DNA of 37,677 nucleotides, from NCBI GenBank assembly GCA_026981825.1, contig JALSID010000435.1, forward strand, positions 1 to 37,677, written 5' to 3'. Position 1 is the first letter of the stretch; each line of letters starts with the position of its first letter. The notes below the pieces were generated by a model. It had not been told where the DNA came from. It did no database searches and saw only the letters and a program-made list of their open reading frames with translations. The DNA comes from Planctomycetota bacterium. Lineage in GTDB: Bacteria; Planctomycetota; Planctomycetia; JALXBF01. Shown here piece after piece: positions 15,125 through 23,778 of the stretch. Both the position numbers and the translations under genes were made by a program.

Positions 15125-16654
15125 GTGCCTGGTCAGTGGATGGCATCTCTAACCAGTGCTGCGGTGGCTCTGGCGATCGCGCCCTGCCTGTGGGGCCAGC
15201 AGTTCGACGCTGCGGAGGAAACCGGCGCGACCACGCCCAACTGGGCGGTTGCGTCGCAGCCAGCCGAGGCGACCGTGACCGGCAGGGGGCAACTTGCCAC
15301 GGTGAGAGCCGACCGGGTCTACATGCGGTGCGGCCCGTCTCGGGACTACTATCCCACGGGCATCCTCAATAAAGGGGCGCAGGTCCGTGTGCTCCGCCAG
15401 CGCCCGGATGGCTGGGTGGCAATCGAGCCACCCGAAGGATCATATAGCTGGGTAGCGAGTGAGTTTGTGCGCGAAGTCGAACCGGGCGTGGGGGAAGTCA
15501 TTGCGAACGCGGTTCCCGCCTGGATCGGCAGTGATATCAGTCCGCTTCGCGATCACTCCCAGGTCACCTTGCGGAAAGGCCAACGGATACGGATCCGGAA
15601 GAAGCACGTGTTTCCCGAAGACGCTCTTCAGCGAGTCTGGCTGCAGATCGATCCGCCGGAGGGGGAAGTACGTTGGGTGCGCGGGGAGTACCTATCATTT
15701 GGATCGGAAACGCTCGGCCAGATCGATCCGACCCAACCGCCGCCGTCAGGTTCGGCGGTTGAATTCCGGGGCGAACCGGGAGAGCAGCCGGCGATCGTGG
15801 CCGACGAGGTTCGCGGGGTCGATGCATCCGGGGAGGCGGCAAGCCGTTCTGACGGTGACGAACACGCAACCGAGTACGCCCTCCAACTTTTTCGAGATAC
15901 CGAGCGGCTTTTTGCCGAGGAGATGCAGAAGCCCCTTGGCGAGCGGGACATTCTGAGTCTGAAGGCCCGCTACAAGCAGGTTATACAGCTCACCACCAAT
16001 CCGGCGCTTCGCAAGGTGGCCCAGAGTCGATTGGAACTGTTGGAAAAGGAGGAGGTGCGAGAGCGATTGGCGCGACGTTTCATTGAGCTGGTCCGCCGCT
16101 CCCGCGAAAAAGACCAGCAGCTCCTCCGCTATTCCTACCAGGGAGCCAATCCTTCCGATGGGTTCGCAGCGTCACAGCCGTTTGGGCAGCCGCAGCGGGG
16201 GACTGCAACGCCTTCCGGTGCGGTCATGGGTCAAATGGTCGGAGCGGGGGGCGACGAGGGCTTCGGATCACGTTGGTTCGAGGACCCGTTCGCGGAGAAA
16301 CCGTCCATGGTTCAGCGGCCACAACCGCAAATGGGCCAGGTGGGGGGGGCGCACCGCCCAGGCGGCGGTATCGGACCTAACGCGGAGACGTCTGGCCAGG
16401 TCGTTCTCCCGCCGGGCTACCGGATGATCGAGGGAGTCCTGCACCCAGCCGGCCGTGGTCCCGACGGACGCGGCCGCTATGTGGTGCGAGACCCCCGTTC
16501 GGGACGAGTGATCGGCTACGTGGTCGAGACCCTGGGCCTGAGCCTGGAACCCTATATCGGCAAACTCGTCCGCATTAGCGGACGCGAGCTACGCCCCTCC
16601 GACCAAAGCGGTGCTCTGATGGCACGCCGCATCGAGCCGGTGCGACGGAGGTGA
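15125..16654 (+). CDS. Exported protein with two SH3-like domains
   Basis: 509 residues from a GTG preceded by a strong AGGAGGTGAG. An N-terminal hydrophobic stretch (SLTSAAVALAIAPCLWG) is a probable signal peptide. Two bacterial SH3-like domains follow: TVRADRVYMRCGPSRDYYP...DGWVAIEPPEGSYSWVASEFV and a second ending WLQIDPPEGEVRWVRGEYL, folds that commonly bind cell-wall peptides. A charged helical middle part (about 240-330) leads to a Gln/Gly/Pro-rich linker and a conserved-looking C-terminal beta domain (GYRMIEGVLHP, GRYVVRDPRSGRVIGYV, YIGKLVRISGREL). An envelope or peptidoglycan-associated role is inferred. An in-frame GTG at 15086 is possible but lacks a ribosome site. Confidence 0.85.
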   Translation: MPGQWMASLTSAAVALAIAPCLWGQQFDAAEETGATTPNWAVASQPAEATVTGRGQLATVRADRVYMRCGPSRDYYPTGILNKGAQVRVLRQRPDGWVAIEPPEGSYSWVASEFVREVEPGVGEVIANAVPAWIGSDISPLRDHSQVTLRKGQRIRIRKKHVFPEDALQRVWLQIDPPEGEVRWVRGEYLSFGSETLGQIDPTQPPPSGSAVEFRGEPGEQPAIVADEVRGVDASGEAASRSDGDEHATEYALQLFRDTERLFAEEMQKPLGERDILSLKARYKQVIQLTTNPALRKVAQSRLELLEKEEVRERLARRFIELVRRSREKDQQLLRYSYQGANPSDGFAASQPFGQPQRGTATPSGAVMGQMVGAGGDEGFGSRWFEDPFAEKPSMVQRPQPQMGQVGGAHRPGGGIGPNAETSGQVVLPPGYRMIEGVLHPAGRGPDGRGRYVVRDPRSGRVIGYVVETLGLSLEPYIGKLVRISGRELRPSDQSGALMARRIEPVRRR

Positions 16655-17369
16655 TCTCTCTCGTCGAATCCGCGCCGCGAGCGTCGGGCGGTCCGAACAG
16701 ACCGCCCGGCCACGTTGCGCATGTCGCGCCTTCTGAACGGTACCTTGTCGTCACTCCTGCAACTCGTGAGCCGATGGAACGGTTTCTTGACGGTACTGCG
16801 AGAACGGACGCAGGCCGGATTCTCCGCCGATAGGGTACGAGAGCAGCGAGCGTAGACAAGTTTTCGGGCATTGCGCGCGGCCCTGGTCGAACAGGTCCCC
16901 CTGCGGACTGGCCGTTCGGCGAGCGCCCCACTCCGCTCGGGTTAAGTCCCCCAACGCGCTTTCCTCATTTAACGCGCCGGGCAGAGGTCGACCCAACGAG
17001 TGTTGCATCAAGCGCAGGGGGACAATGCAGAACCCCCGCCAGCTCGGTGTGGCCGGTCGAAAGAGTAGAGCGTTACCTGTGCGGAAGGGGGGCCTAGGGT
17101 TACTACGTGACGAGTCGGATGACTGGTCAGGGCACAATGATGCCGGACGGGGCAGGGAGACTCTGGCCCTGATGGCCCCCGTTGCCCGGTTTGACGCCTG
17201 GGGCGCGGTCGGTGCGCTCGAGCTGAACGACTTTTCATCCCCCCGGTGCGCCCAACGTGGCGAGTACGGTATCCCCCGGGGACGCCGGCGAGCCTGACGC
17301 GTTTTCCGGATGACCCACGACCTACGTGTTCCTTCTCAGCATCTTCGCGAACGGTGGGTGAAAACCGGT
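16655..17369. other. Gene-free stretch between two convergent gene ends
   Basis: 715 bases between the 3' ends of the SH3-domain gene and acnA. Apart from the hairpin at 16685-16708 I see no coding frame with family-like composition, no tRNA, and no RNA family I recognise. One 15-base string (17014-17028) recurs inside acnA at 17624-17638. Confidence 0.55.
16685..16708 (+). terminator. Hairpin after the SH3-domain gene
   Basis: CGGGCGGTC (16685-16693) and GACCGCCCG (16700-16708) form a perfect 9-bp stem with a 6-base loop, 30 bases after the stop codon. There is no T-run, so it is only a terminator by position and stem strength. Confidence 0.5.
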
Positions 17370-20138
17370 TTAGGACTGGGCTGCCAGGCTGCGCAGGACG
17401 TATTGCAGGATGCCGCCGTGTCGGAAGTAGTCCGCTTCGCGCGGGGTGTCGATGCGGAGAAGCACCCGGAACTCGATCTTCCGGCCGTCCGGTCCCTTCG
17501 CCACCACGGTCACTTCGCGCCCCGGCCGGAAGTCACCGCCGAGTGCTTCCGCGAGCCCCACGATGTCGAAGATCTCCTGGCCCGTCAGACCGAGACTGTC
17601 CACCGATTCTCCTGGGCGGAATTGCAGGGGGACAATGCCCATGCCGACCAGGTTGCTGCGGTGGATCCGCTCGAAGCTTTCCGCAATCACCGCGCGCACC
17701 CCCAACAGCCTTGGTCCCTTCGCCGCCCAGTCACGGGAAGAACCCGACCCGTACTCCTTGCCCGCCAGCACGACGAGCGGCGTGCCTTCCTGCATGTACC
17801 GCATGGCAGCGTCGAAGATGGTCATCTTCTCGCCGGTCGGGAGGTACAGCGTCCACCCGCCTTCGGTACCCGGTACCAGTCGGTTGCGCAGGCGGATGTT
17901 CGCGAACGTGCCGCGCATCATCACCTCGTGGTTGCCGCGGCGCGATCCGTAGGTGTTGAAATCCTTCGGCTCCACACCACGCTCCAGCAGGTACCGGCCG
18001 GCCGGGCTATCGGGCGGGATCGCTCCCGCGGGGGAGATGTGATCGGTGGTAATGCTGTCGCCGAGAACCACCAGAGCACGGGCACCGGTAATGTCCGACA
18101 CAGGCTCGGGCTGGAAGCTCATGTCATCGAAGAAGGGGGGCCTCCGGATGTACGTTGAGTTAGAGTCCCACTCGTAGGTTTCGCCACTCGGGACGGGCAG
18201 AGCGGCCCAACGCTCGTCGCCCTCGAAGACGTTCGCGTACTCGCGGCGGAACGTTTCCGGGTCCATGGTGTTTTCGATGGTGGCCTTGATTTCGGCTTGC
18301 GATGGCCAGATGTCGCGGAGGAAAACCGGGTTACCGGCAAGATCCACCCCAAGCGGCTCGCGCTCGAAGTCGATGTCGATTCGGCCCGCAATAGCGTAGG
18401 CGACCACGAGAGGGGGCGAGGCCAAGTAGTTGGCCCGTACCTCAGGATGGATGCGGCCTTCGAAATTGCGGTTGCCGCTGAGCACCGCAGCAGTCACGAG
18501 GTCGTGCTCACGGATCGCCTTGGAGACCGGTTCTGGAAGCGGTCCGCTGTTGCCAATGCAGGTGGTGCAGCCGTAACCGACCAGAGAAAAGCGAAGCTGC
18601 TCCAGATAAGGCAGTAAGCCGGAGTCGCGCAGGTAGTCGGTCACGACGCGCGAGCCGGGAGCCAGGCTGGTCTTCACCCACAGCTTGGTCTGCAGGCCGC
18701 GCTCGACCGCCTTCCGCGCGAGCAACCCGGCCGCGAGCATGACCGAGGGGTTCGAGGTATTCGTGCAGCTTGTGATGGCCGCCAAGACGACCGTCCCGTC
18801 GCCGATCGTGACCGGCTGCCCGTCGATCTCGATTTGCACCTTCTTTGCCGCGGTGACTTCCTCCTGCACGGCCGTAGTGGTGCCCGCAGCCCCAACCGGT
18901 TCCCCACCGGAAGGGGGGATGAAAACGGAACGACGGCGTGTTCTCCTCAACCATTCGTCAAAGTTCCGCGGCGCATCACGCAGCGGGGCTCGGTCCTGCG
19001 GTCGGGTCGGGCCAGCGACGGAGGGTTCCACCGTGCTGAGGTCTAGCTCGAGCACGTCCGTGTAACGAGGCTCCGGGCTTTCGTCACCGGCGTATAACCC
19101 CTGTAGCTTGAGATACTCCCGGACGAATTCAACGTGCTCGTCGGAACGTCCAGTGAGGCGGAGGTACTCGATCGTGGCGTCGTCAACCGGAAAGAGGCCG
19201 CACGTGGCGCCGTACTCGGGCGACATATTGGCCACGGTAGCGCGATCCGCCAGAGCTAGACTCCGCAAAGCGGGCCCGAAGTACTCCACGAACTTGCCCA
19301 CCACGCCATACTGCCGCAGCATCTCCGTGATGCGGAGGACCAGGTCCGTCGCCGTGGCCCCCTCCGGCAGCTCCCCGATCAAGCGGACTCCGATCACCTC
19401 GGGAACCAGCATGCTCAACGGTTGACCAAGCATCGCTGCTTCCGCTTCGATGCCCCCCACACCCCAGCCCAGCACGCCGAGCCCGTTGATCATGGTCGTG
19501 TGGGAATCGGTTCCCACGAGCGTGTCCATATACGCCCACGGCGCACCATCGCTCGCCTCCTGACGCACGACAACCCGCGCCAGGTACTCCAGGTTCACCT
19601 GGTGAACGATCCCTTTGCCCGGAGGCACAACGCAGAAGTTGTCGAACGCTTGCTGGCCCCATTTCAGGAAGGTGTATCGTTCTCGGTTCCGTTCATATTC
19701 CCGATCGACGTTGCGCTCGTAAGCATCTGGGGTGCCGAAGAAGTCGACCTGCACGGAGTGGTCAATGACGAGCTCGGCAGGAAAGAGGGGATTCACAAGG
19801 CGGGGCGATCTGTTCCATTCCTTTATCTTGTCCCGCATCGCAGCCAGATCCACGACCGCCGGCACGCCCGTGAAGTCCTGCAAGAGCACACGGGCAGGCA
19901 AGAACGCGATCTCGTGCTTGCCCTGGTCCTCCGGTGCCCAACGAGCCAGCGCCTCGATGTCCTCCCGGCGCACCGTTTCGCCATCCTCACGCCGCAGGAG
20001 ATTCTCCAGCAACACGCGGATCGAATAGGGCAGGCGGACGATGTCGAACCCTTGCTCTGCCAATGCCCCAAGGCGGGCAATACGCACCGGCCGTCCCCGA
20101 AAGGTGACCTCTTGGACAGCACCGAATGAGTTCCGCAT
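17370..20138 (-). CDS. acnA: Aconitate hydratase A
   Basis: 922 residues. Interconverts citrate and isocitrate in the TCA cycle through a [4Fe-4S] cluster. The three cluster cysteines are present: Cys458 in [10 protein letters not shown], and Cys524 and Cys527 in [14 protein letters not shown]. Other family landmarks are [83 protein letters not shown], and the swivelling-domain [16 protein letters not shown]. The length is normal for AcnA. An upstream in-frame GTG (20162) would add eight residues; the ATG at 20138 has AGGA at a suitable distance and is preferred. It is divergent from the small HEAT gene. A -10-like TAGAAT at 20181-20186 has no clear -35. Confidence 0.98.
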   Translation of the reverse strand: MRNSFGAVQEVTFRGRPVRIARLGALAEQGFDIVRLPYSIRVLLENLLRREDGETVRREDIEALARWAPEDQGKHEIAFLPARVLLQDFTGVPAVVDLAAMRDKIKEWNRSPRLVNPLFPAELVIDHSVQVDFFGTPDAYERNVDREYERNRERYTFLKWGQQAFDNFCVVPPGKGIVHQVNLEYLARVVVRQEASDGAPWAYMDTLVGTDSHTTMINGLGVLGWGVGGIEAEAAMLGQPLSMLVPEVIGVRLIGELPEGATATDLVLRITEMLRQYGVVGKFVEYFGPALRSLALADRATVANMSPEYGATCGLFPVDDATIEYLRLTGRSDEHVEFVREYLKLQGLYAGDESPEPRYTDVLELDLSTVEPSVAGPTRPQDRAPLRDAPRNFDEWLRRTRRRSVFIPPSGGEPVGAAGTTTAVQEEVTAAKKVQIEIDGQPVTIGDGTVVLAAITSCTNTSNPSVMLAAGLLARKAVERGLQTKLWVKTSLAPGSRVVTDYLRDSGLLPYLEQLRFSLVGYGCTTCIGNSGPLPEPVSKAIREHDLVTAAVLSGNRNFEGRIHPEVRANYLASPPLVVAYAIAGRIDIDFEREPLGVDLAGNPVFLRDIWPSQAEIKATIENTMDPETFRREYANVFEGDERWAALPVPSGETYEWDSNSTYIRRPPFFDDMSFQPEPVSDITGARALVVLGDSITTDHISPAGAIPPDSPAGRYLLERGVEPKDFNTYGSRRGNHEVMMRGTFANIRLRNRLVPGTEGGWTLYLPTGEKMTIFDAAMRYMQEGTPLVVLAGKEYGSGSSRDWAAKGPRLLGVRAVIAESFERIHRSNLVGMGIVPLQFRPGESVDSLGLTGQEIFDIVGLAEALGGDFRPGREVTVVAKGPDGRKIEFRVLLRIDTPREADYFRHGGILQYVLRSLAAQS

Positions 20139-20469
20139 GGCACCAATCCTTGTGTCCTGCACGGTGTCAACTACCCTGCAATTCTACCGGTGACGCCGGG
20201 GCTGCTCCGCACGACAAACTGTCTCGATTCCCCCCGAATAGGGGGTACCAAGGAAAGGCGGGCATCCCGTAACCGCGCCAGGGCCCACCGGGGGCAGAAA
20301 ACCCGGCCTTTGATAGCGTCCTAGGCGAACGTTTCGGACGGAGCGATGCCTGGATCGGCGGCAGGGCCGATCCAGAACAGCGCCGTCGATTCAAGCCGAC
20401 CGGTTCGTTTTCCGAAGAAAAAGACGAGCAGTAACTCTGCAGTTCGAGGACACGCGGAGAGTCACAACC
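20139..20469. other. Divergent intergenic region between acnA and the HEAT gene
   Basis: 331 bases with no coding sequence. The main feature is a perfect 10-bp hairpin at 20350-20375; there is also a CCCCC/GGGGG inverted repeat at about 20231-20247. Promoters for the two genes are not clear. Confidence 0.55.
20350..20375. promoter_or_regulatory. Perfect inverted repeat between acnA and the HEAT gene
   Basis: CTGGATCGGC (20350-20359) and GCCGATCCAG (20366-20375) around GGCAGG. A perfect 10-bp palindrome in a divergent control region is a candidate operator, or a 5'-leader stem of the HEAT gene, whose ATG is 95 bases away. The binding partner is unknown. Confidence 0.45.
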
Positions 20470-20787
20470 ATGTCGGACAACGATGCTGTCCTTCAGAAAC
20501 TCATCGAGGCCCTGGGCAGCAACAACCCACGCATCTTCGAGAGCGCGGTCGAGCTCCTGTGCGACCTGGGGCCGGGAATTGTGCCCGATCTGCTCGACGC
20601 CTTATCGGATTGCGATCGCGCCGTGACGATCGGCATCCTGGCCGTCCTGGCCGAATTGGGACCCGACGCGGGGGACGCAATACCGGCCGTGGCCCCGTTG
20701 ACAAGAAGCCCGGACGAGGAGATCGCGGAAGCAGCTCGCGTTGCTCTGGCACGAATGCGCGGCCGCAGCACCGGTATTGCCGCGTAG
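20470..20787 (+). CDS. Small HEAT-repeat protein
   Basis: 105 residues, acidic and all-helical by composition. Repeating units of about 30 residues (FESAVELLCDLGPGIVPDLLDAL; VTIGILAVLAELGPDAGDAIPAVAPL; AEAARVALARM) with the Ala/Leu and central Gly-Pro pattern typical of HEAT repeats. Such small proteins usually bind other proteins; no partner is indicated. GGAGAG precedes the ATG by 8 bases. It ends 27 bases before the convergent thioredoxin-lipoprotein gene. Confidence 0.75.
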   Translation: MSDNDAVLQKLIEALGSNNPRIFESAVELLCDLGPGIVPDLLDALSDCDRAVTIGILAVLAELGPDAGDAIPAVAPLTRSPDEEIAEAARVALARMRGRSTGIAA

Positions 20788-20814
20788 CTTGCCGACCTAT
20801 GCCGGGGAGCTGCC

Positions 20815-23193
20815 CTAGGCATCCGGTGCGCTGGTCGCCTCCTCGGGCTTTTCGTTGAGCAGAGCCTGTACGATCGCCTCCAGGAATTCGATCGGTCGGT
20901 AGCCGACTACCATGGCGCGGACGCGTCCGGTGCGATCGAGGAAGAGCGTGGTCGGGTAGCCGCGGAAGCCGGGCACCTGCTGGAGGATTTCTCGCTTCCC
21001 GATCACGCACGTGTAGGTGATCCCCATCTTGGCCACGAAGTTCTGGATCGTGGGGACGACCTGTTCCTGCGGTACGCGTTCGAAGTTGATCCCCACGATC
21101 TCCAGGCCCTTATCGCGGTACTTCTGATGCAGCTCGATGAAGTGGGGGACCTCCCTGCGACAAGGGGGACACCAGGTCCCCCAGATGTCGACGATCAGCA
21201 CCTTGCCTTTGAAGTCGGCCAGTTTGACCGGTTTGCCGGAAAGGTCGGGAAGCTCAAAGTCAAACGGGAAGCTTGTGCCTTTGGCCAGTTCCGCCAGCGC
21301 CTGCTTACGTAGCTCCCGCGCTCGCGCTTCCCGGATCGCCACGATCTTTTCCTGTACCTCTTTGTCCTGCGCCAGTTCCTTCAGCAGGGGGTCACTATCG
21401 AGGAATTCGACCTGAGAGAAGCCTCGGTCGAGCGCCTCGATCAGCCTCTCCCTGGCCACCTTCTGTTTCTTCGCCTGCAGGTACTCGCGCGCCGCCGACA
21501 ACAGGCTAAACGTCAGGATATTCCGTTCCAGGGGCTGGAGCTGGGAACCGTCCTCGGCGATCTTCTTGATAACGGTGGCTGCTTCGTCGTATTTCTTGGC
21601 AGCCTGGGAGTGCTTGCTCTGACGCGCCAGGAGACCGGCGTAAGAGAACAGGCCCCGGGCGTAGAACGTCGCGATCTGGCGGTTGTCCGGAGCTGCTTCG
21701 TGCGCCTGTTTGGCCAGCTTCACTGCCTGAGCGATCTTGCCCTGCCGCGCGAGCGATTGCGCACGCTCCACCAGCTTGGCGGCTTTGTCATCGGATTCCA
21801 GAGCTCGGTCATCCCCCTCGGCGGAGTTCTGGACCTGTGCGAGCGCACGGACCCGGCCTACGGACGGCCTATGGAAGCTTGCTCCGGTCTCATCCCCCTT
21901 CTCCTTCGTTGTTTCGCTGTCCCCCTCAGATGCGGCTTCTGCCAGCAGCTTCTCGACAGCGACCTGGTAGTGCTCGTAGGGGCGGTAACCCACAAGCACC
22001 AACCGCACCTTGCCGGACCGATCGATCAGCAGCACGGTGGGATAACCGCGGAAGCCCGGCACCTGTTCTTGCGTCTTTTCGTCCCCCAGCGCGAGCCGAT
22101 ACGGAATACCCGCCTTCTGAGCGAACTCCTTGACCAGTTTGATGTTGGCTTCCTCGGATTCAGCTTGCTCGTAGGCGAGGCCAATGATTTCGAAGCCTTT
22201 GTCGTGGTACTCCTGGTAGAGCTTCACCAGGTGCGGGATCGCTGCGCGGCACGGAGGGCACCAGGTGCCCCAGAAGTCAACCAGCACGACCTTCCCTTTG
22301 AAATCGCTCAGCCGGAGCGGCTTGCCATCGATGTCCTTCAGATCGAAGTCAAAAGCAAATGGCTCGGTTGCCTCCATTAACGCGTCGATCTGTTCGCCGA
22401 TCTGCTCACGGGCGATCTCCCGCAGCTCAGCCATCAGCTCTTCGAACTGGGGCAGCGCCTTGAGAGCAGCCAGCTCTTCGTCCTGCTCCAGGACCTCCAC
22501 ATCCGTCAGCCCACTGCGCACCGCCTCGCGGAGCAGTTCCTTGGCCAGGTCCGGCTTGTTCTGCCGTGCCTGAGCGACGGCGTTGAAGACCAGGGCGCTC
22601 TGAAGGAGATCTCGCTTCTGAAGGCGGAGTGGGTCGGAGGCGTTGCTGTTCTTGAGTTGCTCACGAGCGAGCGAGGTCGCTTCCGCAGCAAGTTTGGCCC
22701 CCTGTGCCAGCTTTGCCTGATCCTGATCCGATTCGGCCAGGAGCTGGCGGGCGCGGACGAAGATGAGCTGAGCCAGCAGCAGCTTGAGCTGCGGGTTGTC
22801 GGGCTTTTTGGCGACGGCCTCGCGAACTTTTTCGATGGCTGCGCTGAAGTCCCCCCTTTGAGCTGCCTGGAGAGCGGCCTGCAGGAGCGCGGATGCTTCG
22901 TCGGCGGGTTCGGCCCCCTCGGGCGCGGCCTCGGTATCCGTCTCACCAGGGCCGCTCAGCTCTGCCGCAACGCTGTCTGGCTCACCGGGCTGAGCTTCCT
23001 CCGTGCTCGTTGGCGCGGCCAGAGCGTCCGTGTGAGCTGCCGGTTCCGACTCCGGCTCAGCCGGGGCCTGCTCCTGCGTGGCGGGTGCAGGAACATTCGT
23101 CTCCTGTTCGTCGGAAGTGGTTCTGGAACAGCTACAAAGGAAAGCAAGCCCGCAAACGAATGTGGCCAGGTAGGCCCAACGCAATAGCTTCAT
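20815..23193 (-). CDS. Lipoprotein with two tandem TPR + TlpA-like thioredoxin modules
   Basis: 792 residues. Lipoprotein signal with lipobox LCSC (Cys22), then an Ala/Pro/Glu-rich linker to about 98. Module 1: helical TPR-like region (about 100-275), then a TlpA/ResA-like domain (FDFDLKDIDGKPLRLSDFKG) with active site WGTWCPPC (Cys312/Cys315) and the cis-Pro region GFRGYPTVLLIDRSG. A linker follows. Module 2 repeats the plan (about 450-640 helical; FDFELPDLSGKPVKLADFKG; Cys675/Cys678; GFRGYPTTLFLDRTG). The modules are about 363 residues apart and clearly duplicated. A membrane-anchored, extracytoplasmic thiol-disulfide reductase is the family expectation, for example cytochrome c maturation; the substrate is unknown. 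Start has AAGGAG 8 bases upstream. Confidence 0.95.
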   Translation of the reverse strand: MKLLRWAYLATFVCGLAFLCSCSRTTSDEQETNVPAPATQEQAPAEPESEPAAHTDALAAPTSTEEAQPGEPDSVAAELSGPGETDTEAAPEGAEPADEASALLQAALQAAQRGDFSAAIEKVREAVAKKPDNPQLKLLLAQLIFVRARQLLAESDQDQAKLAQGAKLAAEATSLAREQLKNSNASDPLRLQKRDLLQSALVFNAVAQARQNKPDLAKELLREAVRSGLTDVEVLEQDEELAALKALPQFEELMAELREIAREQIGEQIDALMEATEPFAFDFDLKDIDGKPLRLSDFKGKVVLVDFWGTWCPPCRAAIPHLVKLYQEYHDKGFEIIGLAYEQAESEEANIKLVKEFAQKAGIPYRLALGDEKTQEQVPGFRGYPTVLLIDRSGKVRLVLVGYRPYEHYQVAVEKLLAEAASEGDSETTKEKGDETGASFHRPSVGRVRALAQVQNSAEGDDRALESDDKAAKLVERAQSLARQGKIAQAVKLAKQAHEAAPDNRQIATFYARGLFSYAGLLARQSKHSQAAKKYDEAATVIKKIAEDGSQLQPLERNILTFSLLSAAREYLQAKKQKVARERLIEALDRGFSQVEFLDSDPLLKELAQDKEVQEKIVAIREARARELRKQALAELAKGTSFPFDFELPDLSGKPVKLADFKGKVLIVDIWGTWCPPCRREVPHFIELHQKYRDKGLEIVGINFERVPQEQVVPTIQNFVAKMGITYTCVIGKREILQQVPGFRGYPTTLFLDRTGRVRAMVVGYRPIEFLEAIVQALLNEKPEEATSAPDA

Positions 23194-23413
23194 GGGGAAG
23201 ACTCCTTAGAGGCCCTCACGTGAGCAAGTTGAATCGTTGGTTCGTCCGTGTTCTCTGGAAGTTCTCGCCGACCAGCGCTCCAGCAATCCGTTTCCCGGTT
23301 CGCATTCCCGGTTTCGCCGGGGCGTTTTGCCCTAGACTACACGGCAAAGGGTGGGCAGTGCCGGTGTTGGCTGAGCCTGAGCTCATCCGCGTCACTCGGG
23401 AACACGTTGGCAG

Positions 23414-23441
23414 ATTATACGTTTGCGACCGACGCGGCGAA
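23414..23441 (-). promoter_or_regulatory. Promoter of the double-thioredoxin lipoprotein gene
   Basis: A perfect TATAAT (23414-23419) on the minus strand, rare in this GC-rich DNA, with TTCGCC (23436-23441) 16 bases upstream as a weak -35. It lies between the hairpin array and the gene. Confidence 0.55.
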
Positions 23442-23486
23442 GGCGCCGCGCACCGGAGCAGCGCCGGCACCACGCCCTGATGAGAC

Positions 23487-23711
23487 GTGCCGCTTTGGCT
23501 TTTTGGAGTGCGGCACTCCCGTGCCGCTTTGGTCCTTTGGAGTGCGGCACTCCTGTGCCGCTTTGGCTTTTTGGAGTGCGGCACTCCTGTGCCGCTTTGG
23601 CTTTATGGAGTGCGGCACTCCCGTGCCGCTTTGGCTCTTTGGAGTGCGGCACCCCCGTGCCGCTTTGGCTTTTTGGAGTGCGGCACCCCCGGTGCCGCTT
23701 TGGTTTTTAGG
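23487..23711 (+). repeat. Tandem array of a 34-bp hairpin unit, about 6.6 copies
   Basis: Units start at GTGCCGCTTTGG: 23487, 23521, 23555, 23589, 23623, 23657 and 23692 (period 34, the last 35). Between adjacent units GCGGCAC and GTGCCGC flank a 4-base loop (TCCC, TCCT or CCCC), giving a perfect 7-bp stem, each followed on the plus strand by TTTGGCTTTTT-like sequence. The small differences lie mainly in the loop and the T-rich link. Each unit therefore looks like an intrinsic terminator for plus-strand transcription. As far as I recall, similar sequence is dispersed in other planctomycete genomes; that is memory, not a search. Confidence 0.95.
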
Positions 23712-23778
23712 GAAAGCGTTGGTGGGCTGCCACACGCGCGGGTTTCTAGCCGGCCGGCGCGGCAGGTCGATAAGGCCG

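Larger units (their letters stand above)
23194..23778. other. Intergenic region with promoter and 34-bp tandem repeat
   Basis: 585 bases. From right to left on the minus strand: the end of the helicase gene, the 34-bp hairpin array (23487-23711), a promoter with a perfect -10 (23414-23441), and a leader of about 210 bases before the thioredoxin-lipoprotein start. The repeat is open in many frames because its unit is not a multiple of three; I do not regard any of those frames as a gene. Confidence 0.8.

Noticed and set aside
17025..17297. 90-codon plus-strand frame in the 715-base stretch
   Set aside because: No ribosome site, no recognisable composition or domain; most likely chance.
17014..17638. 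15-base string shared between the gene-free stretch (17014-17028) and acnA (17624-17638) as evidence of a partial acnA duplication
   Set aside because: Flanking sequence does not align, and about one such match is expected by chance in a window of this size.
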